Positions 6,921-14,562 of a stretch of 15,507 bases of DNA are shown one piece after another (the first letter of the stretch is position 1; the number at the start of each line of letters is the position of its first letter). This DNA comes from JANXAZ01 sp964504655. Its GTDB lineage: Bacteria > Pseudomonadota > Alphaproteobacteria > Geminicoccales > Geminicoccaceae. Where the stretch lies: assembly GCA_964504655.1 (NCBI GenBank), contig CAZDFD010000097.1:1-15507 (forward strand), read 5' to 3'. Both the position numbers and the translations under genes were made by a program. The notes beneath the pieces were generated by a model, which had not been told where the DNA came from, made no database searches, and worked only from the letters and a program-made list of their open reading frames with translations.

Positions 6921-7865
6921 GTGCCGGCGCGCGACAAGGGTGCCCGCCCGCTCGTCGTCAAGAAGGTCGTCGAGGGCGGCGGCCACGGCCATCACGGTGG
7001 TGCCTGGAAGGTCGCCTATGCCGACTTCGTGACCGCGATGATGGCGTTCTTCCTCTTGCTGTGGCTGCTGAGCACGTCGAGCGAGGAGACGCTCAAGGGT
7101 CTGGCCGAGTATTTCAGCGAGTCCATCGCCCAGACGGGGCCGCCCGGCGGGGTCGGCGGTGCCCTCCAGGGGCTCACCGTCATCCCCGACGCGGTGCCGC
7201 GCACCCCGAGCTCCCTGCTCGACCTGCAGCCCACGGTCTCGGTCCGCAGGTCCGATCGGACCGACCAGCGGGAAGTCGAGCTCGGTCGCGCGGACGCGGC
7301 GGAGGGCGGCGCCGACGGCGAGGCCGAGAGCAGCGCCGAGGCGGCGGCCGAGGCGGCGCGCCGGCTGCGCGACGGCGAGCGGCTGGAGGCGGCGAAGGCG
7401 GCGATCGAGACGGCGCTCTCGAGCGCGCCCGATCTGCAGCGTCTCAAGGACAGCCTGGTGTTCGACCAGACACCGGAAGGGCTGCGCATCCAGATCGTCG
7501 ACCGCGAGCAGTACGCGATGTTTCCGCTCGGTAGCGACGCCATGTACCCGCACACGCGGCGACTGCTCGCGGTGGTGGCCCAGGCGGTCCGCGACCTTCC
7601 GAACCGGATCTCGATCCGGGGCCACACCGACGCCCGGCCGTTCGCGCCGCGCGCCGGCTACGACAATTGGCGGCTGTCGAGCGACCGGGCGAACGCCACC
7701 CGGCTGGCGCTGCTCGAGGTGGGCCTGGCCCCGGATCGGGTCGCCGAGGTGGTCGGTCGGGCGGACGCCGAGCCGCTGGTGCCGACCGACCCGCACGATC
7801 CGCGCAACCGGCGCATCTCGCTCGTGCTGCTGAACGATCGGACCGCGCCCGGCCCGCCCGGCTGA
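6921..7865 (+). CDS. motB: Flagellar motor stator protein MotB
   Basis: Anchors the stator to peptidoglycan and carries the proton-binding residue. The 314-aa product has a cytoplasmic N-terminus (1-28) with a His/Gly-rich patch, and one membrane helix with the hallmark AWKVAYADFVTAMMAFFLLLWLL. D35 is the channel aspartate (D32 in E. coli). A plug/linker region follows (about 55-115), then an acidic Ala/Glu-rich stretch (about 115-180) that looks helical. An OmpA-like peptidoglycan-binding domain occupies about 188-305, with SIRGHTDARPF, NWRLSSDRAN and DPRNRRISL. The GTG at 6921 lies 3 bases after the motA stop with no clear Shine-Dalgarno, so translation is probably coupled to motA. The presence of aspartate suggests ordinary proton-type or Na+-type conduction, which cannot be separated here. 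The call is secure. Confidence 0.97.
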   Translation: MPARDKGARPLVVKKVVEGGGHGHHGGAWKVAYADFVTAMMAFFLLLWLLSTSSEETLKGLAEYFSESIAQTGPPGGVGGALQGLTVIPDAVPRTPSSLLDLQPTVSVRRSDRTDQREVELGRADAAEGGADGEAESSAEAAAEAARRLRDGERLEAAKAAIETALSSAPDLQRLKDSLVFDQTPEGLRIQIVDREQYAMFPLGSDAMYPHTRRLLAVVAQAVRDLPNRISIRGHTDARPFAPRAGYDNWRLSSDRANATRLALLEVGLAPDRVAEVVGRADAEPLVPTDPHDPRNRRISLVLLNDRTAPGPPG

Positions 7866-7994
7866 GCCGGACGTCTCGCCGCCGGCGCCGAGCCCGGCTA
7901 GGAGAAGGCGGTCCCGCGCCGACGCCCGAGGTGCCCTCTGCCCTGGCCCGCCGTCGCTGCCGAGCCCCTGCACCTGCCCTCCGCGGTCGGGCCG

Positions 7995-8897
7995 TTGCGG
8001 GCCGCCCTGGCGCGGCCGTGCGGGCGGCCGCTCGGGACCGTGCTGCTGCTCGAGGGCCGCGGCGAGTTCCTCGAGAAGTACGGGCCGACCGTCGAGCGGC
8101 TGGTGGCCGAAGGCCTCGTGGTGCTGGCGCTCGACTGGCGCGGCCAGGGCGGCTCGCCGCGCCTCGTGCCGGGCACGCGGCGGGGCCATGTCGACGACTT
8201 CGCCGACTATCTCGACGATCTGGCGCTGCTCCTGGCCCGCGCCGAGGAGCTGGGTCTGCCCGAGCCCTGGACCCTCCTCGCCCATTCGATGGGCGGCCAC
8301 GTGGCGCTGCTCCACCTGGCCCAGGCCCCGGGACGGATCGCCCGGGCGGCGCTGGTGACCCCGATGTTCGACATCGCCCTCGGGCCGCTGCCGCGCCCGC
8401 TCGTGCGGGTGCTCGCCGGGGCGGCGCTCGGCCTCGGCGCCGCCGGCCGCTACGCGCCCGGTCAGCGCGACCCGGTCGGCTCCTGTCCCTTCGAGGGCAA
8501 CCCCACGACCTCGTGCCCCGACGCCTTCGCCGCCTGGTGGGGACTGCTCCGACAGCATCCGGAGCGGCGGGTCGGCGGGGTCACCTGGGGCTGGCTCGCG
8601 GCGGCGCTCCGCTCGATCGATGCGACCCGCGCACCCGGTCTCCTCGAGAGCATCGCGACCCCCCTCCTCGTGTTGCGCGCCGGCGACGAGCGGATCGTCT
8701 GCAACCGCGCCATCGCCCGGTTCGGCGCGCGCCTCAGGACGGCGACCCTGGTCGACTTCCCCGGGGCCCGCCACGACCTGCTCTGGGAACGGCCGGAGGT
8801 TCGCCGGCGGGTGCTCGACACGCTGGCCGGCTTCCTGCGGGGCGCCGAGCCGGGCCCACCTTCCGCCACGGCCCGCTCGGCCCGACCGCCGCCCTGA
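7995..8897 (+). CDS. Alpha/beta hydrolase, lysophospholipase (PldB)-like; start uncertain
   Basis: Serine hydrolase, possibly a monoacylglycerol lipase or lysophospholipase. In a product of 300 aa (from TTG 7995) the triad is clear: S98 in LLAHSMGGHVAL, D231 in LRAGDERIV, and H260 in FPGARHDLL. The opening GTVLLLEGRGEFLEKYG and LDWRGQGGSPR are typical of the PldB group (COG2267). The start is doubtful: the frame is open back to the stop at 7899-7901 but holds no ATG, GTG or TTG before TTG 7995. The stretch upstream (LHLPSAVGPLRAALARP) still fits the family N-terminus, so the true start may be earlier. A Shine-Dalgarno AGGAG (7900-7904) lies 6 bases before a GTC codon (7911). The Pro/Ala-rich last 17 residues look unlike the fold and abut the assembly gap. 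It follows motB but no functional link is evident. Confidence 0.85.
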   Translation: MRAALARPCGRPLGTVLLLEGRGEFLEKYGPTVERLVAEGLVVLALDWRGQGGSPRLVPGTRRGHVDDFADYLDDLALLLARAEELGLPEPWTLLAHSMGGHVALLHLAQAPGRIARAALVTPMFDIALGPLPRPLVRVLAGAALGLGAAGRYAPGQRDPVGSCPFEGNPTTSCPDAFAAWWGLLRQHPERRVGGVTWGWLAAALRSIDATRAPGLLESIATPLLVLRAGDERIVCNRAIARFGARLRTATLVDFPGARHDLLWERPEVRRRVLDTLAGFLRGAEPGPPSATARSARPPP

Positions 8898-9391
8898 GCA
8901 CCTCGCCGAGCCTGGCGTCGAGCACGGCCCGGATGGTCCGGCGGGTGCTCCGGTCGTGGCGCCGGAGCCCGCGGCNNNNNNNNNNNNNNNNNNNNNNNNN
9001 NNNNNNNNNNNNNNNNNNNNNNNNNNNNNNNNNNNNNNNNNNNNNNNNNNNNNNNNNNNNNNNNNNNNNNNNNNNGGCGGCGCAGAACGCTCGGCGTCCG
9101 TGATCCGGCGCTGCGGAAGGACGGACGGTGGTCGTCGGCCTGGTCCCGCGCGAGGTCGAGCCGCTCGCGCAGTACCGAGGAGAGCGCCGCCGGATCGCCC
9201 CGGAGCCTCCCGCCGGTCCGGTCGCCGCCGCTCCGCCCCGCCGGGCCGAGGATCGGTGACGCCGCCGGCTTCGATCCGAGCGAGGGGACCGAGCGGTCGG
9301 ACCGAGCCGGACGCGCGCGCCGCAGCGTCCAGCGGCGGGCCCCGAGGCTCGGGCGGCGCCGGCGGCCGGCCGCACGCGCCGGCCGCGTCGC
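8898..9391. other. Gene-free stretch containing an assembly gap; ambiguous coding signal on its flanks
   Basis: Bases 8976-9075 are 100 N, the conventional spacer for a scaffold gap of unknown size, so any protein read across it is meaningless. To the left, the minus-strand frame covering 8881-8973 uses only G or C at every third position over 31 codons and reads TRRTIRAVLDARLGEVLRAA, which looks protein-like. To the right, another minus-strand frame (9076 to about 9190) reads ALSSVLRERLDLARDQADDH, again plausible. That frame is open back to the NYN stop with no ATG, GTG or TTG. A gene broken by the gap is possible but not shown. I recognise no family. The remaining DNA is Gly/Arg/Pro-coding in all frames and shows no RNA gene. 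Confidence 0.6.
8976..9075. other. Assembly gap (100 N)
   Basis: Exactly 100 undetermined bases. A round number of this kind is a placeholder for a join between contigs. Order and orientation of the two sides depend on the scaffolding. Extreme GC or a repeat may have caused the break. Confidence 0.99.
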
Positions 9392-10012
9392 TCAGCCGAG
9401 GTCGTCGGCCTCGTCCTCCTCCTCGATCAGCTCGTCGCGCCCGGAGCCCGCCGGCTCGGTAGCGCGTTGCCGGGCGACGAAGGCATGCAGCTCGGCCAGG
9501 TCGATGAACTGGTCGGACTGGCGGCGCAGCTCGTCGGCGATCAGCGGCGGGGTGGTCCGGATCGTGCTGATCGTGGATACCCGGACACCGCGCCGCTGCA
9601 CCGCCTCGACCAGCCGCTTGAAGTCGCCGTCGCCGCTGACCAGGACCACGTGATCGACGTGCGGCGCCACCTCCATCACGTCGACCGCGATGTCGACGTC
9701 CATGTTCCCCTTGTACTTGCGGCGACCGGTGGCTTGGCTGTACTCCTTGAGGGGCTTGGTGACCATCGTGTAGCCGTTGTAGTCGAGCCAGTCGACCAAC
9801 GGTCGTATCGGCGAGTATTCCTGCTCGTCGAGCAACGCCGTGTAGTAGTAGGCGCGGACGAGACGCCCCCCGCTCGAGAACACCTCGAGCAGCCGGCGGT
9901 AGTCGATGTCGAAGGCGAGCGCCCGGGCGGCCTGGTAGAGGTTGGCGCCGTCGATGAACACGGCGATCCGCTCCTGCGGATGGAACCAACGGGCGGGCGT
10001 CGGGCTGGGCAT
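9392..10012 (-). CDS. NYN-domain (LabA/DUF88-like) putative nuclease
   Basis: Predicted PIN-like metal-dependent ribonuclease of 206 aa. The NYN core is clear: D21 in AVFIDGANLYQAAR, D105 and D107 in KGNMDVDIAVDVME, and D128 and D130 in LVSGDGDFKRL. Together these acidic residues form the metal site of PIN/NYN nucleases. KKGVD-type spacing is replaced by KYKGNMDVD, as is usual in this family. The tail (185-206) is strongly acidic (EEEDEADDLG) and probably disordered. The ATG at 10012 has a strong Shine-Dalgarno (GGAGG, 8 bases upstream). The gene diverges from rpoZ. NYN genes beside rpoZ/rel are common in alphaproteobacteria, which suggests an RNA-related housekeeping role, but the substrate is unknown. 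It is not expected to be membrane-bound. Confidence 0.93.
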   Translation of the reverse strand: MPSPTPARWFHPQERIAVFIDGANLYQAARALAFDIDYRRLLEVFSSGGRLVRAYYYTALLDEQEYSPIRPLVDWLDYNGYTMVTKPLKEYSQATGRRKYKGNMDVDIAVDVMEVAPHVDHVVLVSGDGDFKRLVEAVQRRGVRVSTISTIRTTPPLIADELRRQSDQFIDLAELHAFVARQRATEPAGSGRDELIEEEDEADDLG

Positions 10013-10271
10013 CCAGGAATCCTCCGAGTAGGCCGGGACCAGCGGCCCGGCTCGTGTTGGGCGGCCGGTCGGACCCGAGCCAGGGCCGGGTCCGCGGACC
10101 GCCGCGTCGCGCGCGCAATCGGAGCGCTAGCACGTCCCCTGCGCGGTTGCCAGCCGGCGCTCCGGCCCCGCCCGGGCGCGACATCGCTCGCCATCACACC
10201 CACTCGCCTCGCCGGGCCGACTGCGCTAGGCTCACTCGAGCAATGTGGCTTGGACGGGTGACGGAGTCGAG
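10013..10271. promoter_or_regulatory. Divergent NYN/rpoZ intergenic region with palindromes
   Basis: This 259-base region must hold the promoters of both the NYN gene and rpoZ. It contains a 12-bp perfect palindrome GGTCCGCGGACC (10089-10100) and an 8-bp inverted repeat CGGAGCGC (10120-10127) / GCGCTCCG (10157-10164). A very weak promoter-like pair for rpoZ is TCGCCT (10204-10209) with TAGGCT (10227-10232), 17 bases apart. No convincing promoter was found on the minus strand and no small gene is evident. Confidence 0.4.
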
Positions 10272-10631
10272 ATGGCCAGGATCACGGTCGAGGACTGCAT
10301 CGGGCGGGTGCCGTCGCGCTTCGAGCTGGTGATGCTCGCGGCGCAGCGGGCGCGCGACATCTCGGCGGGTTCGCCGCTCACCGTGGATCGCGACAACGAC
10401 AAGAACCCGGTCGTGGCGCTGCGCGAGATCGCCGACGGGACGATCGACCTCGAGCATCTGCGCTACGAGCTGGTGCACGGGCTGCGCCGCCACGTCGAGG
10501 TCGAGAGCGAGGAGCCGACCGACCTCGCCAAGGAGCTGGAGGCGCTGATGCCGCCGCCCGAGCTCGGCGCGGTGGCGCCGATGCCGAGCGGCGTCTCCTA
10601 TGCGGAGCACGACGTTCCCGACGAGGACTGA
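10272..10631 (+). CDS. rpoZ: DNA-directed RNA polymerase subunit omega
   Basis: Small subunit (119 aa) that helps fold the beta' subunit and, in proteobacteria, contributes to a ppGpp-binding site on RNA polymerase. The conserved core is clear: MARITVEDCIGRVPSRFELV at the start, LAAQRARDIS (22-31), and DNDKNPVVALREIADG (41-56). The C-terminal half (about 60-119) is acidic and Pro-rich, as in alphaproteobacterial omegas. The ATG at 10272 has GGAG at 10263-10266, 5 bases upstream, and fits the family N-terminus; a longer reading from the in-frame GTG at 10245 is unlikely. rel follows 36 bases after the stop, the classical rpoZ-rel arrangement that places a ppGpp target and its synthetase in one transcript. 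Confidence 0.97.
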   Translation: MARITVEDCIGRVPSRFELVMLAAQRARDISAGSPLTVDRDNDKNPVVALREIADGTIDLEHLRYELVHGLRRHVEVESEEPTDLAKELEALMPPPELGAVAPMPSGVSYAEHDVPDED

Positions 10632-10667
10632 GGGCCACCCGACGGCGTCGCGGCGGAGCGCCGGGCG

Positions 10668-12890
10668 GTGACCGTCGCGCCCGCCGGCGCCGTCGTCGCC
10701 GAGGTGCCGAGCGAGCCCGCCCGTCAGCGGCGCGCGCCGCTTCGTCAGTACGAGCTGGTCGAGCGCGTCAAGGCCTACGACGCCGGCGCCGACGAGGATC
10801 TCCTCAACCGCGCCTACGTCTTCGCCATGAAGGCGCACGGCGCGCAGCTGCGGGCTTCGGGCGATCCCTATTTCCACCATCCGGTCGAGGTCGCCGGGAT
10901 CCTGACCGGATTGCGGCTCGACAGCGCCTCGATCGCGACCGCCCTCCTGCACGACACGGTCGAGGACACCGGCGCCACCCTCGACGAGATCCGCCGGCTG
11001 TTCGGCCCGACCGTCGCCCGCCTGGTCGACGGCGTCACCAAGCTCAACAAGCTCGAGCTGCAGTCGCCGAGCACGGAGCAGGCCGAGAACTTCCGCAAGC
11101 TGTTGCTCGCGATGTCGGAGGACATTCGCGTCCTGCTGGTCAAGCTGGCCGACCGCCTCCACAACATGCGCACCTTGCACTTCATCAAGGACCCCGAGCG
11201 GCGGCGGCGGATCGCGCTCGAGACCATGGAGATCTACGCCCCCCTGGCCGAGCGGATCGGCATGGAGCAGATGAAGGCCGAGCTCGAGGACCTGGCCTTC
11301 GCCGAGCTCTGGCCCGAGGCGCGCGCCAGCATCGTCCACCGGCTCGAGCAGCTCCGCCCGACCGGGTCGGCCCTGATCGAGCGGATCGTCGTCGAGCTCC
11401 GCAACACGCTCGCCGATGCCGGCATCGAGGCCGAGGTCACCGGCCGCGAGAAGTCGCCGCTGTCGATCTGGCGCAAGATGGAGCGCAAGAACGTCGCCTT
11501 CGAGCAGCTCGCCGACATCATGGCGTTCCGCGTCCTGGTCGACAGCGTGGCCAGCTGCTACATCGCGCTCGGGGCGGTGCACGAGCGCTACTCGATGCTG
11601 CCGGGCCGCTTCAAGGACTTCATCAGCACGCCCAAGCCGAACGGCTACCGCTCCCTGCACACCACGATCCTCGGGCCCGAGCGACGCAAGATCGAGGTCC
11701 AGATCCGCACCCGCGAGATGCACGAGGTGTGCGAGCTCGGCGTCGCCGCGCACTGGGTCTACAAGCAGGAGACCGGGGTCACCGAAGGCAAGCGCTACCG
11801 CTGGATCCGCGAGCTGCTCGACATCCTGGAGCACGCCGCCGAGCCCGAGGAGTTCCTCGAGCACACCAAGCTCGAGATGTACAGCGACCAGGTGTTCTGC
11901 TTCACGCCCAAGGGCGACCTGATCGCGCTGCCGCGCGGCGCCACCCCGGTCGATTTCGCCTATGCCGTGCATTCCGCGGTCGGCGACCACTGCGTCGGGG
12001 CCAAGGTCGACGGTCGCCTGGTGCAGCTCCGCCACCGCCTCGAGAACGGCGATCAGGTCGAGATCATCACCGCCCGCAACGCCGCCCCGTCGGCGGCCTG
12101 GGAGCGCTTCGTCGTCACCGGCAAGGCGCGCGCCCGCATCCGCCGCTTCCTGCGCACCCGGCAGCGTGCGGTCTATGTCGAGCAGGGGCGCGACCTGCTC
12201 CAGAAGGCGGCCAAGGCCGAGCAGGTCCAGCTCGGCGAGAGCCGGCTCGAGCGGCTGCTCGAGCCGCTGCGCCAGAAGACCGTCGACGACCTCCTGGCGG
12301 CCGTCGGCGAGGGCACGCTCACGGTGCGCGCGGTGCTCGAGGCGGCGCAGCCCGAGCTCAAGAGGGCGACCGCCCCGCGCGCCCGCGGCGGCGCCACCAT
12401 CCTGCCGCTCCGCAAGCCGCCGCCCGGCCCGCCCGCGGCCGGGGAGCAGCCGATCCTGGGCCTGCCGCCGGGCGTGGCCTTCCACTATGCCGGCTGCTGC
12501 CATCCGGTGCCGGGCGATCCGATCCTGGGGATCGTGCGGACCGGCAAGGGGGTCAGCATCCACAAGGTCGATTGCCCGTTCCTGGCGCGCTCCGGCGAGC
12601 TCGTCGAGCGGGCCCTCGACGTCGGCTGGAACGATCGGACGCGGGCGCCGCGCGCCGTCGCCCGGCTGAGCGTCATGACGCTCAACCGGCCCGGCACGCT
12701 CGGCACCATCAGCACGGTGATCGGTCGCCAGGAGGCCAACATCGCCGACGTGAAGTTCGGCCGTCGGGCGCCGGATCTGGTCGAGATCCTGCTCGACGTC
12801 GAGGTCACCGGGCTCGATCACCTGCAGCGCATCCTGGCGGCGCTGCGCACCACGAACGTGGTGACGGCGGTCGAGCGGGCGGCCAGCTGA
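10668..12890 (+). CDS. rel: Bifunctional (p)ppGpp synthetase/hydrolase, RelA/SpoT family
   Basis: Makes and degrades the alarmone (p)ppGpp, setting the stringent response. The 740-aa product has the full long-RSH layout: HD hydrolase (about 45-200) with HDTVEDT (95-101) and H71; synthetase (about 250-365) with RFKDFISTPKPNGYRSLHTT (314-333) and EVQIRT; TGS (about 405-468); a helical region; the conserved-cysteine segment HYAGCCHPVPGD (606-617) with C636; and ACT (about 663-738). The intact HD motif and RFKD (not the EFDD type of monofunctional RelA) indicate a bifunctional enzyme, as expected where one RSH serves the cell. The GTG at 10668 is preceded by GGAG (10655-10658), 9 bases upstream. 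It is probably co-transcribed with rpoZ. No key residue appears lost. Confidence 0.97.
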   Translation: MTVAPAGAVVAEVPSEPARQRRAPLRQYELVERVKAYDAGADEDLLNRAYVFAMKAHGAQLRASGDPYFHHPVEVAGILTGLRLDSASIATALLHDTVEDTGATLDEIRRLFGPTVARLVDGVTKLNKLELQSPSTEQAENFRKLLLAMSEDIRVLLVKLADRLHNMRTLHFIKDPERRRRIALETMEIYAPLAERIGMEQMKAELEDLAFAELWPEARASIVHRLEQLRPTGSALIERIVVELRNTLADAGIEAEVTGREKSPLSIWRKMERKNVAFEQLADIMAFRVLVDSVASCYIALGAVHERYSMLPGRFKDFISTPKPNGYRSLHTTILGPERRKIEVQIRTREMHEVCELGVAAHWVYKQETGVTEGKRYRWIRELLDILEHAAEPEEFLEHTKLEMYSDQVFCFTPKGDLIALPRGATPVDFAYAVHSAVGDHCVGAKVDGRLVQLRHRLENGDQVEIITARNAAPSAAWERFVVTGKARARIRRFLRTRQRAVYVEQGRDLLQKAAKAEQVQLGESRLERLLEPLRQKTVDDLLAAVGEGTLTVRAVLEAAQPELKRATAPRARGGATILPLRKPPPGPPAAGEQPILGLPPGVAFHYAGCCHPVPGDPILGIVRTGKGVSIHKVDCPFLARSGELVERALDVGWNDRTRAPRAVARLSVMTLNRPGTLGTISTVIGRQEANIADVKFGRRAPDLVEILLDVEVTGLDHLQRILAALRTTNVVTAVERAAS

Positions 12891-12908
12891 GCCGGCCCCG
12901 GGGCGGGG

Positions 12909-12935
12909 CTGACTTTTCGCGCGTGGGTTGATAAT
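12909..12935 (+). promoter_or_regulatory. Candidate promoter upstream of the YifB/ComM gene
   Basis: CTGACT (12909-12914) and GATAAT (12930-12935) lie 15 bases apart in the 78-base rel-yifB gap. The -10 matches the consensus at 5 of 6 positions and is a conspicuous AT island (TTGATAATCT), but the spacing is short. If used, the leader would be about 27 bases, and the gene could be expressed apart from rel. Confidence 0.35.
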
Positions 12936-12968
12936 CTGCCGGCGGCATCGCGCCCTCCGGAGAGCCCC

Positions 12969-14525
12969 ATGACGCGAAGCGGCAGCCCGGCCCCGGCCCT
13001 GACGATGGCGCGGGTGCGCTCGATCGCCTTCGCCGGCATGGACACCGCCGAGGTCGAGGTGCAGGTGCAGGTCTCGGCGGGCCTCCCGGCCTTCACGCTG
13101 GTGGGCCTGCCCGACAAGGCCGTGGGCGAGAGCCGCGAGCGGGTGCGGGCGGCGCTGAGCGCGCTCGGCCTGGCGCTCCCGCCGCGCCGCGTGACCGTCA
13201 ACCTGGCACCCGCCGACCTCGCCAAGGAGGGCAGCCACTTCGATCTGCCGATCGCGCTCGCGCTCCTCATCGTCATGGGCGTGCTGCCGGCCGACCTGGT
13301 CGACGGCCAGGTGGTGCTCGGCGAGCTGGCGCTCGACGGATCGCTGCAGCCGGTGGCGGGCGTGCTGGCGGCGGCGATCGCGGCCGCCGCCAAGGGCCGC
13401 GGCCTGATCTGCCCGGCGGCGAGCGGCGGGGAGGCGGCTTGGCTCGCGGCCGAGATCCCGATCGTGGCGCCGCCCTCGCTGCTCGCCCTGCTCGACCACG
13501 CCCGCGGCCTGCAGGTCCTGCACCAGCCCGAGCCGCGGCCGATCGAGGAGGCGCCGATCCTGGCCGACCTCAAGGACGTGAAGGGTCAGGAGACCGCCAA
13601 GCGGGCGCTCGAGATCGCCGCGGCCGGAGGCCACAACCTCCTGATGCTCGGCCCGCCGGGCGCCGGCAAGTCGATGCTGGCGGCGCGCCTGCCCGCCCTC
13701 CTGCCGCCGCTCGATCCGGCCGAGATCTTGGAGGTCGGCATGATCCACAGCCTGGGCGGGCGCCTCGCCGACGGTCGGCTCAGCCGGCGGCGGCCGTTCC
13801 GCAGCCCGCACCACGCGGCCTCGACGGCGGCCATGGTCGGCGGCGGGCCGCAGGCGCGGCCGGGCGAGGTCTCGCTCGCCCACAAGGGGGTGCTGTTCCT
13901 GGACGAGCTGCCGGAGTTCCAGCGCCAGGTGCTCGAGGCGCTGCGCCAGCCGCTCGAGACCGGCTTCGTCCAGGTGGCCCGCGCCGCGGCCCACGTCACC
14001 TGGCCGGCCCGCTTCCAGCTCGTGGCGGCGATGAACCCGTGCCGCTGCGGCCATCTCGACAATCCGGCACTCGCCTGCCCACGCGCGCCGCGCTGCGCCG
14101 CGGACTATCAGGGCCGGGTGTCCGGGCCGCTGCTCGACCGGATCGACCTCGCCATCGAGGTCCCGGCGGTCGGACCCGCCGACCTCGAGCTGCCGCCGCC
14201 GGCCGAGGGCTCGGCCGAGGTGGCGGCGCGGGTGGCCGCCGCCCGCGCCGTCCAGGCCGAGCGGCTCGCCGCGCTCGGCCGACCCGCGCTCAAGACCAAC
14301 GCCGAGGCCGAGGGCGAGGTCCTCGATGCGATCGCCCCGCTCGACACCGGCTCGCGGGCGCTCCTGCGCCGCGCGAGCGAGGCCTTCCACCTCTCGGCGC
14401 GCGGCTGGCACCGGCTGATCCGGGTGGCCCGCACGATCGCCGACCTCGACGGGTCGGATTCGATCCGCAAGGCGCACCTGGCCGAGGCGATCGGCTTCCG
14501 CCGCCGCCCGCCGCCGCGCGGCTGA
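12969..14525 (+). CDS. YifB/ComM-family Mg-chelatase-like AAA+ ATPase
   Basis: Predicted cytosolic AAA+ protein of 518 aa. ComM homologues act as hexameric branch-migration helicases in natural transformation, but the family occurs widely in bacteria not known to be competent. Domains: N-terminal Lon-protease-like fold (about 13-180, GLPAFTLVGLPDKAVGESRERV), AAA+ core with Walker A GPPGAGKSM (228-236), Walker B VLFLDELPEF (308-317) and HHAAS (281-285), then a C-terminal helical domain (about 415-510). The cysteine set C358, C360, C370 and C376 (NPCRCG ... CPRAPRC) may bind zinc. The ATG at 12969 has GGAG 6 bases upstream; the ATG at 13005 (residue 13, MARVRSIAFAG) matches usual family starts better but lacks a Shine-Dalgarno. 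The gene lies between rel and acpS, both on the same strand. Family call secure; in vivo role inferred. Confidence 0.95.
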   Translation: MTRSGSPAPALTMARVRSIAFAGMDTAEVEVQVQVSAGLPAFTLVGLPDKAVGESRERVRAALSALGLALPPRRVTVNLAPADLAKEGSHFDLPIALALLIVMGVLPADLVDGQVVLGELALDGSLQPVAGVLAAAIAAAAKGRGLICPAASGGEAAWLAAEIPIVAPPSLLALLDHARGLQVLHQPEPRPIEEAPILADLKDVKGQETAKRALEIAAAGGHNLLMLGPPGAGKSMLAARLPALLPPLDPAEILEVGMIHSLGGRLADGRLSRRRPFRSPHHAASTAAMVGGGPQARPGEVSLAHKGVLFLDELPEFQRQVLEALRQPLETGFVQVARAAAHVTWPARFQLVAAMNPCRCGHLDNPALACPRAPRCAADYQGRVSGPLLDRIDLAIEVPAVGPADLELPPPAEGSAEVAARVAAARAVQAERLAALGRPALKTNAEAEGEVLDAIAPLDTGSRALLRRASEAFHLSARGWHRLIRVARTIADLDGSDSIRKAHLAEAIGFRRRPPPRG

Positions 14526-14562
14526 GCCGCCGGCCCGGACGTCCACGGCGCCCATGCCCCGA

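Noticed and set aside
9076..9391. In-frame open stretch directly after the NYN stop, as a C-terminal extension
   Set aside because: The NYN protein ends naturally in an acidic tail, and the following stretch is Arg/Pro/Gly-rich with no start codon.
8620..9462. Plus-strand frames spanning the N run
   Set aside because: They depend on translating undetermined bases and give Arg/Pro/Gly-rich sequence; the gap size is unknown.
5868..10184. A 1438-codon open minus-strand frame
   Set aside because: It runs antisense to smpB, motA, motB and the hydrolase, crosses the N gap, and overlaps the NYN gene in another frame. Long open antisense frames are expected in DNA this GC-rich.
10245..10271. GTG at 10245 as rpoZ start, and ATG at 10243
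   Set aside because: The GTG would add nine residues before the conserved MARITVEDC start and lacks a Shine-Dalgarno as good as GGAG 5 bases before 10272. The ATG at 10243 is out of frame.
12891..12925. GC-rich palindrome plus T-run after rel as a terminator
   Set aside because: The palindrome around CCCCGGGG has no loop and is separated from the short T-run by several bases, so it would not form a usual intrinsic terminator.
14516..14540. GCGGCTGAGCCGC at the YifB/ComM gene stop as a terminator
   Set aside because: It has a 6-bp stem with one-base centre and no U-tract; too small to call.
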